Part shown: positions 6,484 through 14,515 of the stretch, piece by piece
How positions within the stretch are numbered: the first letter of the stretch is position 1
Layout of the letters: the number at the start of each line of letters is the position of its first letter
DNA from: Fusobacterium varium
GTDB lineage: Bacteria > Fusobacteriota > Fusobacteriia > Fusobacteriales > Fusobacteriaceae
Reading direction: 5' to 3'
Length of the DNA: 32,982 nucleotides
NCBI GenBank assembly: GCA_021531615.1
Contig: JADYUE010000025.1
Location: 1 to 32,982 of the forward strand
The notes under the pieces: generated by a model
Told to the model about the DNA's origin: nothing
Database searches by the model: none
Seen by the model: only the letters and a program-made list of their open reading frames with translations
Made by a program: the position numbers and the translations under genes

Positions 6484-7533
6484 ATGGAAAGACTAAAAAA
6501 ATTTTTAAGTGAGATAACAGGAGCAGATCAAGAGGCTATAAAACTTGCTCAAGAAGAGTTAGATAGAAAGATGAAACCTCAAGGAAGTTTGGGAACTTTA
6601 GAGGAGATAGCAGTAAAATTAGCAGGAATAGGTGGCTATCCTGTTAAGCAAGTGCCTAATAGATGTCACATTGTAGCAGCAGCAGATAATGGAATAGTAG
6701 CTCAAGGAGTTGCATCATGTCCATTGGAGTATACACGTTTAGTATCAGAGGCTATGTTAAATAGAATAGCTGCAATAGGATTATTAACAAAAAAATTAGG
6801 AATAGATTTTAATCTTATAGATATTGGAATTAAAGACACTGTACCTAGAGATTATCCAAACCTATACAGAAAACCTGTTATGTTAGGAACGAAGGATTTT
6901 TATGTAGAACCTGCAATGACACAAGAGGAGTGTTTAAAAGCTATCTTTGTTGGAATTGAGATGATAGAGAGTAAAAAAGATTTTGATATATTCTCAAATG
7001 GAGAGATGGGAATAGGAAATACTTCAACAAGTTCAGCTATTTTGTATTCATTTACAAAAGGGAATATTGATAGAATTGTTGGAAGAGGTTCAGGACTTAC
7101 AGATGATGCTTTAAATAAAAAGAAAAGAGTAATAATGGAAGCTTGTGAAAAATATGATACATTTAATATGGATCCAGTTGATGTATTAGCTCATGTTGGT
7201 GGATTAGATATTGCTTGTATGGTGGGAATGTATCTAGGAGCTGCAAGATATAAAAAACCTATGTTGATAGATGGATTTATATCAAGTGTAGCTGCTTTAG
7301 TTGCTTGTAAAATAGAACCAAAGGTAAAAGATTATATAATAGCTACTCATATGAGTGAAGAGCCAGGAATGGAGCTAGTTCTTGAAGAGTTAGGATTAAA
7401 AGCTTTCTTTAATATGGGTATGAGATTAGGAGAGGGAACAGGAGCAGTATTGGCTTATCCAATAGTTGATTGTGCTATTGAGATTATAAATGGTATGAAA
7501 ACACCAGCAGCAGTATATGATATGTTCTATTAA
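6484..7533 (+). CDS. cobT: nicotinate-nucleotide--dimethylbenzimidazole phosphoribosyltransferase
   Basis: CobT makes alpha-ribazole-5'-phosphate from a lower-ligand base and nicotinate mononucleotide. The 349-residue length and Glu317 in [12 protein letters not shown] match the catalytic glutamate position of the Salmonella enzyme. Other signatures are [18 protein letters not shown] (residues 27-44), [25 protein letters not shown] and [12 protein letters not shown]. The spacing of 7 nt from cobC and the GGGTGA site overlapping the cobC stop show tight coupling. Together with cobU, cobS and cobC it gives the complete salvage/late branch; corrin-ring genes are not in this window. Confidence 0.95.
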   Translation: MERLKKFLSEITGADQEAIKLAQEELDRKMKPQGSLGTLEEIAVKLAGIGGYPVKQVPNRCHIVAAADNGIVAQGVASCPLEYTRLVSEAMLNRIAAIGLLTKKLGIDFNLIDIGIKDTVPRDYPNLYRKPVMLGTKDFYVEPAMTQEECLKAIFVGIEMIESKKDFDIFSNGEMGIGNTSTSSAILYSFTKGNIDRIVGRGSGLTDDALNKKKRVIMEACEKYDTFNMDPVDVLAHVGGLDIACMVGMYLGAARYKKPMLIDGFISSVAALVACKIEPKVKDYIIATHMSEEPGMELVLEELGLKAFFNMGMRLGEGTGAVLAYPIVDCAIEIINGMKTPAAVYDMFY

Positions 7534-7545
7534 GAGTGATTGCCT

Positions 7546-8235
7546 ATGTTAAAAAATTTAGGGGAAGGGCATCGTGAAAGACTTAGAAAAAGATATATAA
7601 AAAGTGGGTTAGAAGGTTTTAATGATTATGAGGTTTTAGAACTTTTACTTACATACTCTATTGCTAGAAAAGATGTAAAACCAATAGCAAAGGAGTTAAT
7701 AGAAAAGTTTGGAACAATAGATGAGATTGCTAAAAGTGATATAAAATCTCTTTTAGAAGTAGATGGAATTGGAGAGGGAAGTGCAGTATTTCTTAAACTT
7801 ATAGGGGATATAGCACTGACTTTATACAGAGAGAAGATAGAGGATAAAGATATCTTAACAATAAAAAGTAAAAATAGTCTTTTATCGTATTTAAGAGGAG
7901 AGATTGGTCATTCACCGAGAGAGGAGTTTAAAATTCTGTTTTTAGACACTTCAAATAAATTGATAGCAAGTGAGACTCTCTTTTCTGGAACAATAGATAA
8001 AAGTGCAATATATCCAAGAGAGATAGTGGAAAGGGTAATAAAAAATAGAGCTAAATCAGTTATATTTGCTCATAACCACCCTTCAGGGAATATATCTCCA
8101 TCAAAAAAGGATATAGAACTTACTCAATATATGTATGATAGTTTAAAACTGCTAGAGATTAGACTGTTAGATCATATAATAGTAACGAAAAACTCCTACT
8201 TTAGTTTTTTAGAGGAAGGATTGATTGAATATTAG
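7546..8235 (+). CDS. radC: RadC/JAB-domain protein
   Basis: A RadC-family protein of 229 residues. The N-terminal part (about 1-95) starts GEGHRERLRKRY and has a helix-hairpin-helix-like VDGIGEGSAVFL; the C-terminal JAB/MPN domain (about 105-229) has the metal-binding FAHNHPSGNISPSKKD motif (HxH...D) and TLFSGTIDKSAIYPREI. The domain has the residues of a zinc-dependent JAMM hydrolase, but the cellular role of RadC is unsettled: the name comes from a DNA-repair phenotype later traced elsewhere. ATG 7546 is chosen over TTG 7540 because AGAGTGA spaces correctly to it. It follows cobT by 12 nt, part of the same run. Confidence 0.9.
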   Translation: MLKNLGEGHRERLRKRYIKSGLEGFNDYEVLELLLTYSIARKDVKPIAKELIEKFGTIDEIAKSDIKSLLEVDGIGEGSAVFLKLIGDIALTLYREKIEDKDILTIKSKNSLLSYLRGEIGHSPREEFKILFLDTSNKLIASETLFSGTIDKSAIYPREIVERVIKNRAKSVIFAHNHPSGNISPSKKDIELTQYMYDSLKLLEIRLLDHIIVTKNSYFSFLEEGLIEY

Positions 8236-8243
8236 GAGGCAGA

Positions 8244-9179
8244 ATGGAAGAAAATATAAAAGAGCAGGAGAATAAGGTTGTAGAAGCACCAGCTCCTGAA
8301 AAAAAAGAGTACAATGTACTTGGAGTTATGTTTGAGACAACTAAAAAGAGATACTATTTTGAAGTTATAGATAATACAGAGTATAAAAAAGGTGACAAGG
8401 TAATTGTTGATACAGTTAGAGGAAAAGAGGTAGGAGTAGTTTATGGTGAACCTAGAATGCTACCTGAAAAAGAGCTTGTACTACCTTTAAAACCTGTTAT
8501 TAAAAAAGCTGATGAAGATGAGATAAAAAGATACAATGAATTAAAAGAGGAATCAGCAAAAGCTAATAAGCTTTGTAAAGAGAGAATAATTCATCATAAA
8601 CTTCCAATGAAACTTGTTGGAACAGAGTATACTTTTGACAGAAGTAAGTTAATATTCTATTTTACAGCTGAAGGAAGAATAGATTTTAGAGATCTAGTAA
8701 AAGATTTAGCAAATATCTTTAAATTAAGAATAGAGTTAAGACAGATAGGTGTAAGAGATGAGGCTAGAATTTTAGGGACAATAGGTATTTGTGGTAAGGA
8801 GCTTTGTTGTAGAACATTTATCAATAAATTTGACTCTGTATCTATTAAGATGGCAAGAGATCAAGGTTTAGTTATAAACCCAGCTAAGATTTCAGGAGTA
8901 TGTGGAAGATTGCTTTGTTGTATAAACTATGAATATGCTCAATATGAAGAGGTATTGAGACACTATCCAGCTGTAAATCAGTTGGTAAAAACTCCTAAGG
9001 GAGAGGGAAAAGTAATTAGTATAAGTCCTCTAAATGGATATCTTTTTGTAGATGTTGCAACAATAGGTATGATGAGATTTGAAATTGGAGAGGTTAAATT
9101 TAATAAGAAAGAAGCTAATAAATTGAAAAATGAAAAAACTCAAGAGGAGTTAGAACATAAGGAGCTTGAAAAGGAATAA
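8244..9179 (+). CDS. ricT: PSP1-domain protein, RicT (YaaT) family
   Basis: A 311-residue protein with a PSP1 C-terminal domain. RicT of Bacillus subtilis forms the RicA-RicF-RicT complex that carries Fe-S clusters and steers RNase Y mRNA processing. Cysteines sit in two clusters, C183/C188/C189 (GICGKELCCRTF) and C220/C225/C226 (GVCGRLLCCINYEY), matching the conserved cysteine pattern. The N-terminal 20 residues are a charged, proline-containing extension and the last 25 residues are lysine/glutamate-rich, probably disordered. The AGGAGG overlaps the radC stop codon. Pairing with a YabB-like methyltransferase downstream resembles the Firmicute yaaT-yabB region. RicA and RicF are not nearby. 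Confidence 0.9.
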   Translation: MEENIKEQENKVVEAPAPEKKEYNVLGVMFETTKKRYYFEVIDNTEYKKGDKVIVDTVRGKEVGVVYGEPRMLPEKELVLPLKPVIKKADEDEIKRYNELKEESAKANKLCKERIIHHKLPMKLVGTEYTFDRSKLIFYFTAEGRIDFRDLVKDLANIFKLRIELRQIGVRDEARILGTIGICGKELCCRTFINKFDSVSIKMARDQGLVINPAKISGVCGRLLCCINYEYAQYEEVLRHYPAVNQLVKTPKGEGKVISISPLNGYLFVDVATIGMMRFEIGEVKFNKKEANKLKNEKTQEELEHKELEKE

Positions 9180-9180
9180 A

Positions 9181-9858
9181 ATGTTAGTCAATGAAGATAT
9201 TACAATGCTTAATAATGGCTACAAGCTCATTCAAAAAAAAGATGGATTTAAATTTTCTGTAGATGCTGTTATATTATCAGATTTCTTTTCTCCTACTAAA
9301 AAAGGGAAGATATTGGATATAGGTTGTGGGAATGGAATTATTCCTATTCTTCTATATTCAAAGGGAAAGGGAGAGGATATAACAGGTGTAGAGATACAAG
9401 AAGAAAATTGTGAACTAGCTTTAAAGAATGTAAAATTAAATAATTTAGAAGAGTATATAAAAATTGAAAATGATGATGTGAAGGAGTACCCTAAGGGGAA
9501 TACTTTTGACTATATAATTTCTAATCCACCCTACATGGAAGTTGATGGGAAAAAACAAAATATTCTAAGTTGTAAATCAATAGCTAGACATGAGCTGACA
9601 TTAAATCTTTATGATTTAATAAGAAATGCTAAGAGGTTGCTAAAACCTGTAGGAAGTATTACTTTAGTTCATAGAAGTTATAGATTCACTGATATATCAA
9701 GAATTCTTGAGGACTGTGGCTTTTCTCTAAAGAGAGTAAGATTTGTTTACTATTCTAAGGATAGAAATTCAAATCTTGTTCTAGTTGAGGCATTTAAAGG
9801 TAAAAAGTGTAAACTAGAGATAGAACCACCGCTTTTCTTAGAGGAGTGTGGTTATTAA
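9181..9858 (+). CDS. class I SAM methyltransferase, YabB/TrmN6-like
   Basis: A 225-residue methyltransferase with SAM-binding motif I LDIGCGNGIIPILLYS (near residues 42-57), motif II acidic VEIQEENCELA, and the catalytic motif IV ISNPPYM near residue 117. NPPY is the signature of N6-adenine or N5-glutamine methylation; with this size and after a yaaT homologue the closest known role is methylation of adenine 37 in tRNA1(Val) (TrmN6/YabB). The ATG at 9181 follows AAGGA, located within the last codons of ricT; an in-frame TTG at 9166 would create a 14-nt overlap and lacks a good site. It ends the tightly packed run that begins at cobU. Confidence 0.85.
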   Translation: MLVNEDITMLNNGYKLIQKKDGFKFSVDAVILSDFFSPTKKGKILDIGCGNGIIPILLYSKGKGEDITGVEIQEENCELALKNVKLNNLEEYIKIENDDVKEYPKGNTFDYIISNPPYMEVDGKKQNILSCKSIARHELTLNLYDLIRNAKRLLKPVGSITLVHRSYRFTDISRILEDCGFSLKRVRFVYYSKDRNSNLVLVEAFKGKKCKLEIEPPLFLEECGY

Positions 9859-9933
9859 AGAGAGAAGTTAAAATTTTAATGAATTTTTGAAAATAATATA
9901 TTAAAAAAGGAGAATATTTTTTAGAGGTGTCAA

Positions 9934-10362
9934 ATGGAACTTTTGAAATTTTTACAAGAAAATGATTTAGAAGGATTTAAAGAAAACTTAGATATGGATA
10001 GTATTGAAGAGATTGATGAAGAGAAAAACACAATACTTCATCATTGTGTAGAGAAGGGAGCATATGATTTTGTAGATGCTTTAGTATATAATGGTGCTGA
10101 TCCAAATGTAAAAAACAGATATGGAGAAACTCCAGTGCATATAGCAGCAAGAAATGATATGGATGAGATAATGGAGCTTTTACTTGAATTTGGTGGAGAT
10201 GTAACAATAAAAAATAATCACCAAAGATCTGCACTTAACCTTGCTACAACTTTAAAATCAAAGAAAGTTTTAAGAGTGATAGAAAATAGTGGAATGGATT
10301 ATTCAGCTATTGTAGGGAGAGAGAAGATAACACATCATAGAAGATTTGAAGAGGAATATTAA
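9934..10362 (+). CDS. ankyrin-repeat protein
   Basis: A 142-residue protein with about three ankyrin repeats: roughly residues 30-61 (NTILHHCVEKGAYDFVDALV), 62-95 (YGETPVHIAARNDMDEIMEL) and a partial third 96-127 (RSALNLATTLKSKKVLRVIE). No signal peptide is present, so it is likely a cytoplasmic protein-binding scaffold; its partner cannot be inferred. It has a GAGGTG site, a 75-bp gap from the methyltransferase gene, and a strong terminator after it, so it is either the last gene of the long run or transcribed on its own. Confidence 0.85.
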   Translation: MELLKFLQENDLEGFKENLDMDSIEEIDEEKNTILHHCVEKGAYDFVDALVYNGADPNVKNRYGETPVHIAARNDMDEIMELLLEFGGDVTIKNNHQRSALNLATTLKSKKVLRVIENSGMDYSAIVGREKITHHRRFEEEY

Positions 10363-10370
10363 GATTTTAG

Positions 10371-10402
10371 AAGGGATTGTAAAAAAGCAATCCCTTTTAT
10401 AT
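10371..10402 (+). terminator. Rho-independent terminator after the ankyrin gene
   Basis: AAGGGATTG (10371-10379) pairs with CAATCCCTT (10388-10396) around an 8-nt loop, followed by a T-rich tail. It closes the run that starts at cobU. Confidence 0.85.
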
Positions 10403-10465
10403 TTAACCTTGTTTTTTATTAAAAAATAGAGTATATAAATTAATAAAGAGAGTTGAGGTGAGAAG

Positions 10466-11179
10466 TTGGAATATAAAAGTATTAATTGGAATAGAGAAAA
10501 TTATTTGGAATTTATAGAGAAATTAAAAAGTTTAAAAGATGAAAAATATTTAGAGTTTCATAAAAAATTGGTAATGACTAATAATAAAATTATAGGAATA
10601 AGGTCACCTATAATAAAAGATATTGCCAAAAATATAGCAAAGGGAGATTGGAGAAAATTTATTGAACAAGATATTGTAGGATATTATGAAGAAATAGCAA
10701 TAAGAGGGTTGGTAATAGGATATATAAAAGAGGATAAAAACATTGTGAAAGATGAAATTGAAAGATTTTTACCTCTTATAGATAATTGGGGAATATGTGA
10801 TGGTTTTGTAGCTAATCTAAAAATTATAAAAAAGAATAGAGAGTATTTCTTTAATTATTTAAAAAAACTTATAAAAACAGAGGAAGAGTATAAAGTTAGA
10901 TTTGTATTAGTAACATTTTTAAGTCACTATATGGAAAAAGAATATATAGAAGAAATTATACAATTATGTTCTCAAGTCAAGAATAAAAATTATTATGTAA
11001 AAATGGCTCAAGCATGGTTAATATCTATTTTATTTGTAAAATTTCCAGAGAGAACTTTAGAATTTTTAAAAGATAATAGTTTAGATCTTTGGGTACATAA
11101 TAAGGGAATCCAGAAAATAAGAGAATCAATAAGAGTTACAAAAGAGGATAAAGAGTTAGTAAAAACTTTAAAAAAATAA
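10466..11179 (+). CDS. AlkD-like DNA alkylation repair protein
   Basis: A 237-residue all-helical HEAT-like protein of the DNA-alkylation-repair (AlkD) family, which removes alkylated bases from DNA. The diagnostic LIDNWGICDGF segment has Trp108 and Asp112, corresponding in position to the key Trp and catalytic Asp of Bacillus AlkD (about 109 and 113). The C-terminal segment YVKMAQAWLISILFVKFPE is also characteristic. The start is TTG at 10466 preceded by GAGGTGA; an in-frame stop just upstream rules out a longer form. The following acetyltransferase begins 12 nt after the stop, so they share a message. Confidence 0.85.
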   Translation: MEYKSINWNRENYLEFIEKLKSLKDEKYLEFHKKLVMTNNKIIGIRSPIIKDIAKNIAKGDWRKFIEQDIVGYYEEIAIRGLVIGYIKEDKNIVKDEIERFLPLIDNWGICDGFVANLKIIKKNREYFFNYLKKLIKTEEEYKVRFVLVTFLSHYMEKEYIEEIIQLCSQVKNKNYYVKMAQAWLISILFVKFPERTLEFLKDNSLDLWVHNKGIQKIRESIRVTKEDKELVKTLKK

Positions 11180-11191
11180 AAGAGGTGGATT

Positions 11192-11842
11192 ATGTTTAAT
11201 AAATTGGATATGGAGAAGTGGGAGAGAAGGGAGTATTTTTTCTATTATAAAAATTTGATAAAAGCTAAGTATAATTTGAATATAGATATGGATATTACAG
11301 ATCTATTAAAGAGGGTAAAAGAGAAAAAAATTAAGTTTTATCCAGCTATGATATATGCAGTTATAAGAGGGGTAAATGAAAACAGGGAGTTTAGAATAAG
11401 TTATGATAAAGATGGGAATCTAGGCTATTGGGATATTTGTCATCCATCTTATACAATTTTTCACGATGATGATAAAACTTTTTCAGATATTTGGAGTGAA
11501 TATTCAGAGGATTTTTCTATCTTTTATAAAAATGTAACTGATGATATGGAAAAATATAAAGATGTTAAAGGAATAAAAAGTAAAGACGGAAAACCAGATA
11601 ATTTTTGCCCTATTTCAGCAATTCCTTGGTTAAGCTTTACTGGATATAGTAATGATACTTATAGTGAATCAAATATGTTTTTTCCAGTAATAGCTTTTGG
11701 AAAATATTATGAAAAAGATGGAAAAATATTACTTCCATTTTCTGTATTTGCAAATCATGCTGTGGCTGATGGTTACCATACTTGTAAACTGATAAATGAT
11801 ATACAAGATATTGTTAAAAGAGTAGATGAGTGGTTAAAATAG
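11192..11842 (+). CDS. CatA-family chloramphenicol acetyltransferase-like protein
   Basis: A 216-residue type A CAT-fold acetyltransferase, close to the usual 210-220. The catalytic motif is FANHAVADGYH with His189 (family HHxxxDG; here the first His is Asn, while the catalytic second His and Asp-Gly are kept). ISAIPWLSFTGY matches the conserved SxxPWxSF region with the active-site serine. Family members inactivate chloramphenicol with acetyl-CoA, but divergent chromosomal homologues often act on unknown substrates, so resistance cannot be claimed. SD GAGGTGG is present. It follows an AlkD-like gene and is ended by a terminator at 11851-11885. Base composition is like its neighbours, so no sign of recent transfer. 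Confidence 0.82.
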   Translation: MFNKLDMEKWERREYFFYYKNLIKAKYNLNIDMDITDLLKRVKEKKIKFYPAMIYAVIRGVNENREFRISYDKDGNLGYWDICHPSYTIFHDDDKTFSDIWSEYSEDFSIFYKNVTDDMEKYKDVKGIKSKDGKPDNFCPISAIPWLSFTGYSNDTYSESNMFFPVIAFGKYYEKDGKILLPFSVFANHAVADGYHTCKLINDIQDIVKRVDEWLK

Positions 11843-11850
11843 TAGAAAAT

Positions 11851-11885
11851 AAAGAGGAAAGCATTTAAAAACTTCCCTCTTTTTA
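11851..11885 (+). terminator. terminator after the CatA-like gene
   Basis: AAAGAGGAAAG pairs with CTTCCCTCTTT with one mismatch around a short loop, followed by TTTTATTT. Confidence 0.75.
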
Positions 11886-11935
11886 TTTAACTTATCATTA
11901 AAATTTATATTTATACTTTTTATCTAGTTATGATT

Positions 11936-11964
11936 TTGACTTTTTGATATATTCTTGTTATAAT
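11936..11964 (+). promoter_or_regulatory. near-consensus promoter of the structured leader/36-residue peptide unit
   Basis: TTGACT (11936-11941), exactly 17 bp, then TATAAT (11959-11964) with an extended TGT just before it (11956-11958). This is among the best promoters in the window and predicts a transcript start near 11970-11972. Confidence 0.8.
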
Positions 11965-11969
11965 TAAAG

Positions 11970-12110
11970 TACTAACCCGTATGGGACTTATAGAATTTAG
12001 ATAAAACGTGTTATGAGATAGGCTTTCACTTTGGTGGAAGCTTATTTCATGTCTGTAAGAAATAACACGCTTATAGGCAGTAGTTCTAAATTCTATAAGG
12101 AGGTACAGAG
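11970..12110 (+). ncRNA. highly structured 5' leader, candidate riboswitch or toxin-type translational control
   Basis: The predicted transcript starts with a small CCC-GTAT-GGG hairpin (11976-11985). A 15-bp perfect stem P1 follows: 11987-12001 with 12085-12099. Inside are P2, 8 bp (12007-12014 with 12062-12069), and P3, about 13 bp with three G-U pairs (12015-12027 with 12036-12048). CTGTAAG (12053-12059) can pair with CTTATAG (12070-12076) across the P2 3' strand, a possible pseudoknot. The 3' arm of P1 ends in AAG of the ribosome-binding site AAGGAGG (12097-12103). A leader in which a long perfect stem covers part of the ribosome-binding site implies regulated translation. I do not recognise it as a known riboswitch class. 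Confidence 0.65.
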
Positions 12111-12221
12111 ATGACTGTAGCAATTCAGCATCTGACAATTAATTTTGATGGAGGTACAACAATTCTTTTTGGTGGAGTATTTCTTATCATTATTATTTGT
12201 CTATTGAGAAAGTACAGATAG
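12111..12221 (+). CDS. 36-residue single-span membrane peptide
   Basis: A short open frame with an ideal AAGGAGG site 7 nt before ATG. The peptide begins MTVAIQHLTINFDGG, continues with a hydrophobic span of about residues 17-32 rich in Ile, Leu, Phe and Val, and ends in the basic tail LRKYR. That predicts one transmembrane helix with the C-terminus in the cytoplasm. Codons such as CAG, CTG, TAC and AAG are used more than in neighbouring genes. The combination of strong promoter, occluded ribosome-binding site and tiny membrane peptide resembles type I toxin genes, but a small regulatory peptide is equally possible and no antisense RNA promoter is evident. It is bounded downstream by a terminator at 12239-12256. 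Confidence 0.65.
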   Translation: MTVAIQHLTINFDGGTTILFGGVFLIIIICLLRKYR

Positions 12222-12238
12222 CTCAGTTCTGTCCTCAC

Positions 12239-12256
12239 ACCCTACGGGGTTTTTTA
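12239..12256 (+). terminator. terminator with UACG tetraloop
   Basis: ACCC (12239-12242), loop TACG, GGGT (12247-12250), then a run of T to 12255. A C(UACG)G loop is exceptionally stable, which compensates for the 4-bp stem. The T-run orientation serves the plus-strand peptide transcript; it overlaps the stop codon of the convergent decarboxylase gene. Confidence 0.75.
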
Positions 12257-14515
12257 TCTGTTTTTTATACAAAGAACATTATAAACACCATCTATTACAT
12301 GTGTTCCCTCAATTTCATGTTCAAATCCTGGGAATGATTTGTCCCATAGAGAAAGAGAGTTTAAGTATTTAATAAATGGACTGTTTTTATCACCAAAATT
12401 TTCTCCAGACATAAGCATAGGGATTCCAGGTGGGTATGGAATTACAGAGTTAGCAGCAATTCTACCTTCAAGTTTAGTTGCTGGAACAAGCTCAACATTG
12501 TTATCAACTATATTATTATATGCTTCTCTTGGTAACATATCAACTTTTGGTAAAATAGAGTAAGCTTCATTAAGAACAGCTCCAGGATTATTTTCTTTTA
12601 AATATTTAAACATCTTATCTCCTAAATCATGAAGTCCAATATTTTCATATTCTTGAGGATAAGAAAGTACTAAATCTGGGAATATATCTTTAATAGGAGT
12701 ATTATTATCATAGTGTTTTTTAAATGATAGTAACATATTTACAAGAGTAGTCCATTTTCCTTCAGTTATTCCCATTGCAAATATAAACATAACTTGGAAA
12801 TCAGTTGTTCTAGTAGGAATAATTCCAAATTTTTCAAGGTAAGCAGAAACAAGAGCAGCAGGTACTCCATTTTCAGCTAACTCTCCATTATCTTCCATTC
12901 CTGGAGCTAGAATGCTTACTTTTATAGGATCTAGCATAGCCCAATTTTCAGGTAAGTTTTTAAATCCATGCCATTTATCTTCTGGATGCATTACCCAACA
13001 ATCTTGTTCTTCAATTAATAATTCTTTTGGTGCTTTTTCAAAATTATATACTTTTTTAGTTTTAGGATCAGTTACTTTTTCAGCATTCCAAGGTTTAAAG
13101 AACCAATCTCCTTTAGAAGTATACTCTTTATATAGTTTTCCAATTTCTTGACGGAACTCAACAGCTTCTTTTATAACCTCTTTAACAAGAGATTTACCAG
13201 CATTTCCTTCCATCATAGCAGCACCAATATCATTAGATACAGCAAGAGCATATAAAGGAGAAGTTGTAGCATGCATCATATATGATTGGTTAAATCTATC
13301 TAAATCAATAGGTTTTTTACCATTTCTTACATGGATAAATGATGCTTGAGATAGAGCATTTAAAAGTTTATGTGTAGATTGAGTAGCAAAGATTGTAGCT
13401 CCATCTTTTCTGTGATCTTCAGGTTTTCCTCTCATAGCAAAGTGATCTTTATATATTTCATAGAATCTAGCATATCCATACCAAGCTTCATCTAAGTGTA
13501 GGTAATCAACAGAAGAAGATAAAATCTCTTCTATTTTTTCTGTATTATAAAGAACCCCATCATATGTACAGTTAGTAACAACTGCATATTTAGGATTTAC
13601 CTTTGCCATCTCTTTCATAGTTTCTGGAAGAATAGGTCCTATGATACCATATCTATTTCTTGTAGGAGTCATATATACTGGTTTAGCTCCTGTGATAATA
13701 AGCCCTTGTTCTATTGATTTGTGACAGTTTCTATCTATTAAAGCAGTGTCTTTATCAGTAAGACAACCTTGAATTACAGTTCTATTTGAACCAGAAGTTC
13801 CAACTAATACATTAAAACTCATATCTGCTCCAAAGATTCTAGCTATATTTTTTTCTGATTCATAGAAAGCTCCTGTATGGTCTAGTAGTGATCCAATAGC
13901 AGTTCTTTCAATTCCTAAGTCTGTTCTAAATAGATTTTCTCCATAGAAATCAAAGAATTTTTTACCAATAGCAGTTTTTAAGAAACCAACACCACCTTGA
14001 TGTCCAGGAACTGCCCAAGAATATTCAGCAGTTTTATTGTAATTAAATACTGCTTTTGCAAGTGGTGGAAGTAGAGAATCCCTATATAGTTTAATCTCTT
14101 CAGATATTCTCTCACCTATAAAATCTATATCATCTTGTAAAATCCAAAGGTATTCATTAATACTATTTAAAACTTCTGAGTTTAATGTGGGTGTAGTATC
14201 AGTTTTTTCAGCTAATAAAAAAACTGGAACTCCCTCTTGTCTTTCATGAAGAGTAGCAATTAAATTAACTAGCTCATTTTCTTTTTCTAAAGATGTTTGT
14301 TTTAAATTCCAGTCAACAAGTAAACAATCAATTCCTTTATTAATTGAAATCTCTTCAAGAGCTTCTTGAAAATTTCTTACTTGAATAATATTTACTCCTC
14401 TTTCTGTTAAATCATCTTTTAAAAGATTTACTCTTTTAGCTACAGGTGATTTTTCATCTGAAAAGCTATTTTTAATGATAAGTACATTATACTTTGTTCC
14501 TTCTAAACTTTTCAT
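12254..14515 (-). CDS. Orn/Lys/Arg decarboxylase, PLP-dependent
   Basis: A 753-residue fold-type I decarboxylase in the group of SpeF, CadA and AdiA. An N-terminal receiver-like wing domain (about 1-125) precedes the catalytic core, which has WAVPGHQGGVGFLK, GSLLDHTGAFYESEKN, VLVGTSGSNRTVIQG and the cofactor lysine Lys383 in STHKLLNALSQAS. The C-terminal domain ends with GTHVIDGVYNVLCI. Such enzymes consume a proton to convert a basic amino acid to its polyamine. The substrate (arginine, lysine or ornithine) cannot be fixed by eye; the length is closest to AdiA. The start is ATG 14515 after AGGAGG; a 764-residue frame from 14548 has no ribosome-binding site. It is divergent from a matching antiporter gene. 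Confidence 0.93.
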   Translation of the reverse strand: MKSLEGTKYNVLIIKNSFSDEKSPVAKRVNLLKDDLTERGVNIIQVRNFQEALEEISINKGIDCLLVDWNLKQTSLEKENELVNLIATLHERQEGVPVFLLAEKTDTTPTLNSEVLNSINEYLWILQDDIDFIGERISEEIKLYRDSLLPPLAKAVFNYNKTAEYSWAVPGHQGGVGFLKTAIGKKFFDFYGENLFRTDLGIERTAIGSLLDHTGAFYESEKNIARIFGADMSFNVLVGTSGSNRTVIQGCLTDKDTALIDRNCHKSIEQGLIITGAKPVYMTPTRNRYGIIGPILPETMKEMAKVNPKYAVVTNCTYDGVLYNTEKIEEILSSSVDYLHLDEAWYGYARFYEIYKDHFAMRGKPEDHRKDGATIFATQSTHKLLNALSQASFIHVRNGKKPIDLDRFNQSYMMHATTSPLYALAVSNDIGAAMMEGNAGKSLVKEVIKEAVEFRQEIGKLYKEYTSKGDWFFKPWNAEKVTDPKTKKVYNFEKAPKELLIEEQDCWVMHPEDKWHGFKNLPENWAMLDPIKVSILAPGMEDNGELAENGVPAALVSAYLEKFGIIPTRTTDFQVMFIFAMGITEGKWTTLVNMLLSFKKHYDNNTPIKDIFPDLVLSYPQEYENIGLHDLGDKMFKYLKENNPGAVLNEAYSILPKVDMLPREAYNNIVDNNVELVPATKLEGRIAANSVIPYPPGIPMLMSGENFGDKNSPFIKYLNSLSLWDKSFPGFEHEIEGTHVIDGVYNVLCIKNR

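Noticed and set aside
11920-12138. A 72-codon minus-strand frame over the structured leader
   Set aside because: It has no ribosome-binding site, runs through the inverted repeats and across the plus-strand promoter, and looks like a by-product of the structured DNA.
12239-12256. The UACG hairpin as terminator for the decarboxylase on the minus strand
   Set aside because: On that strand the hairpin is not followed by a T-run, while on the plus strand it is.
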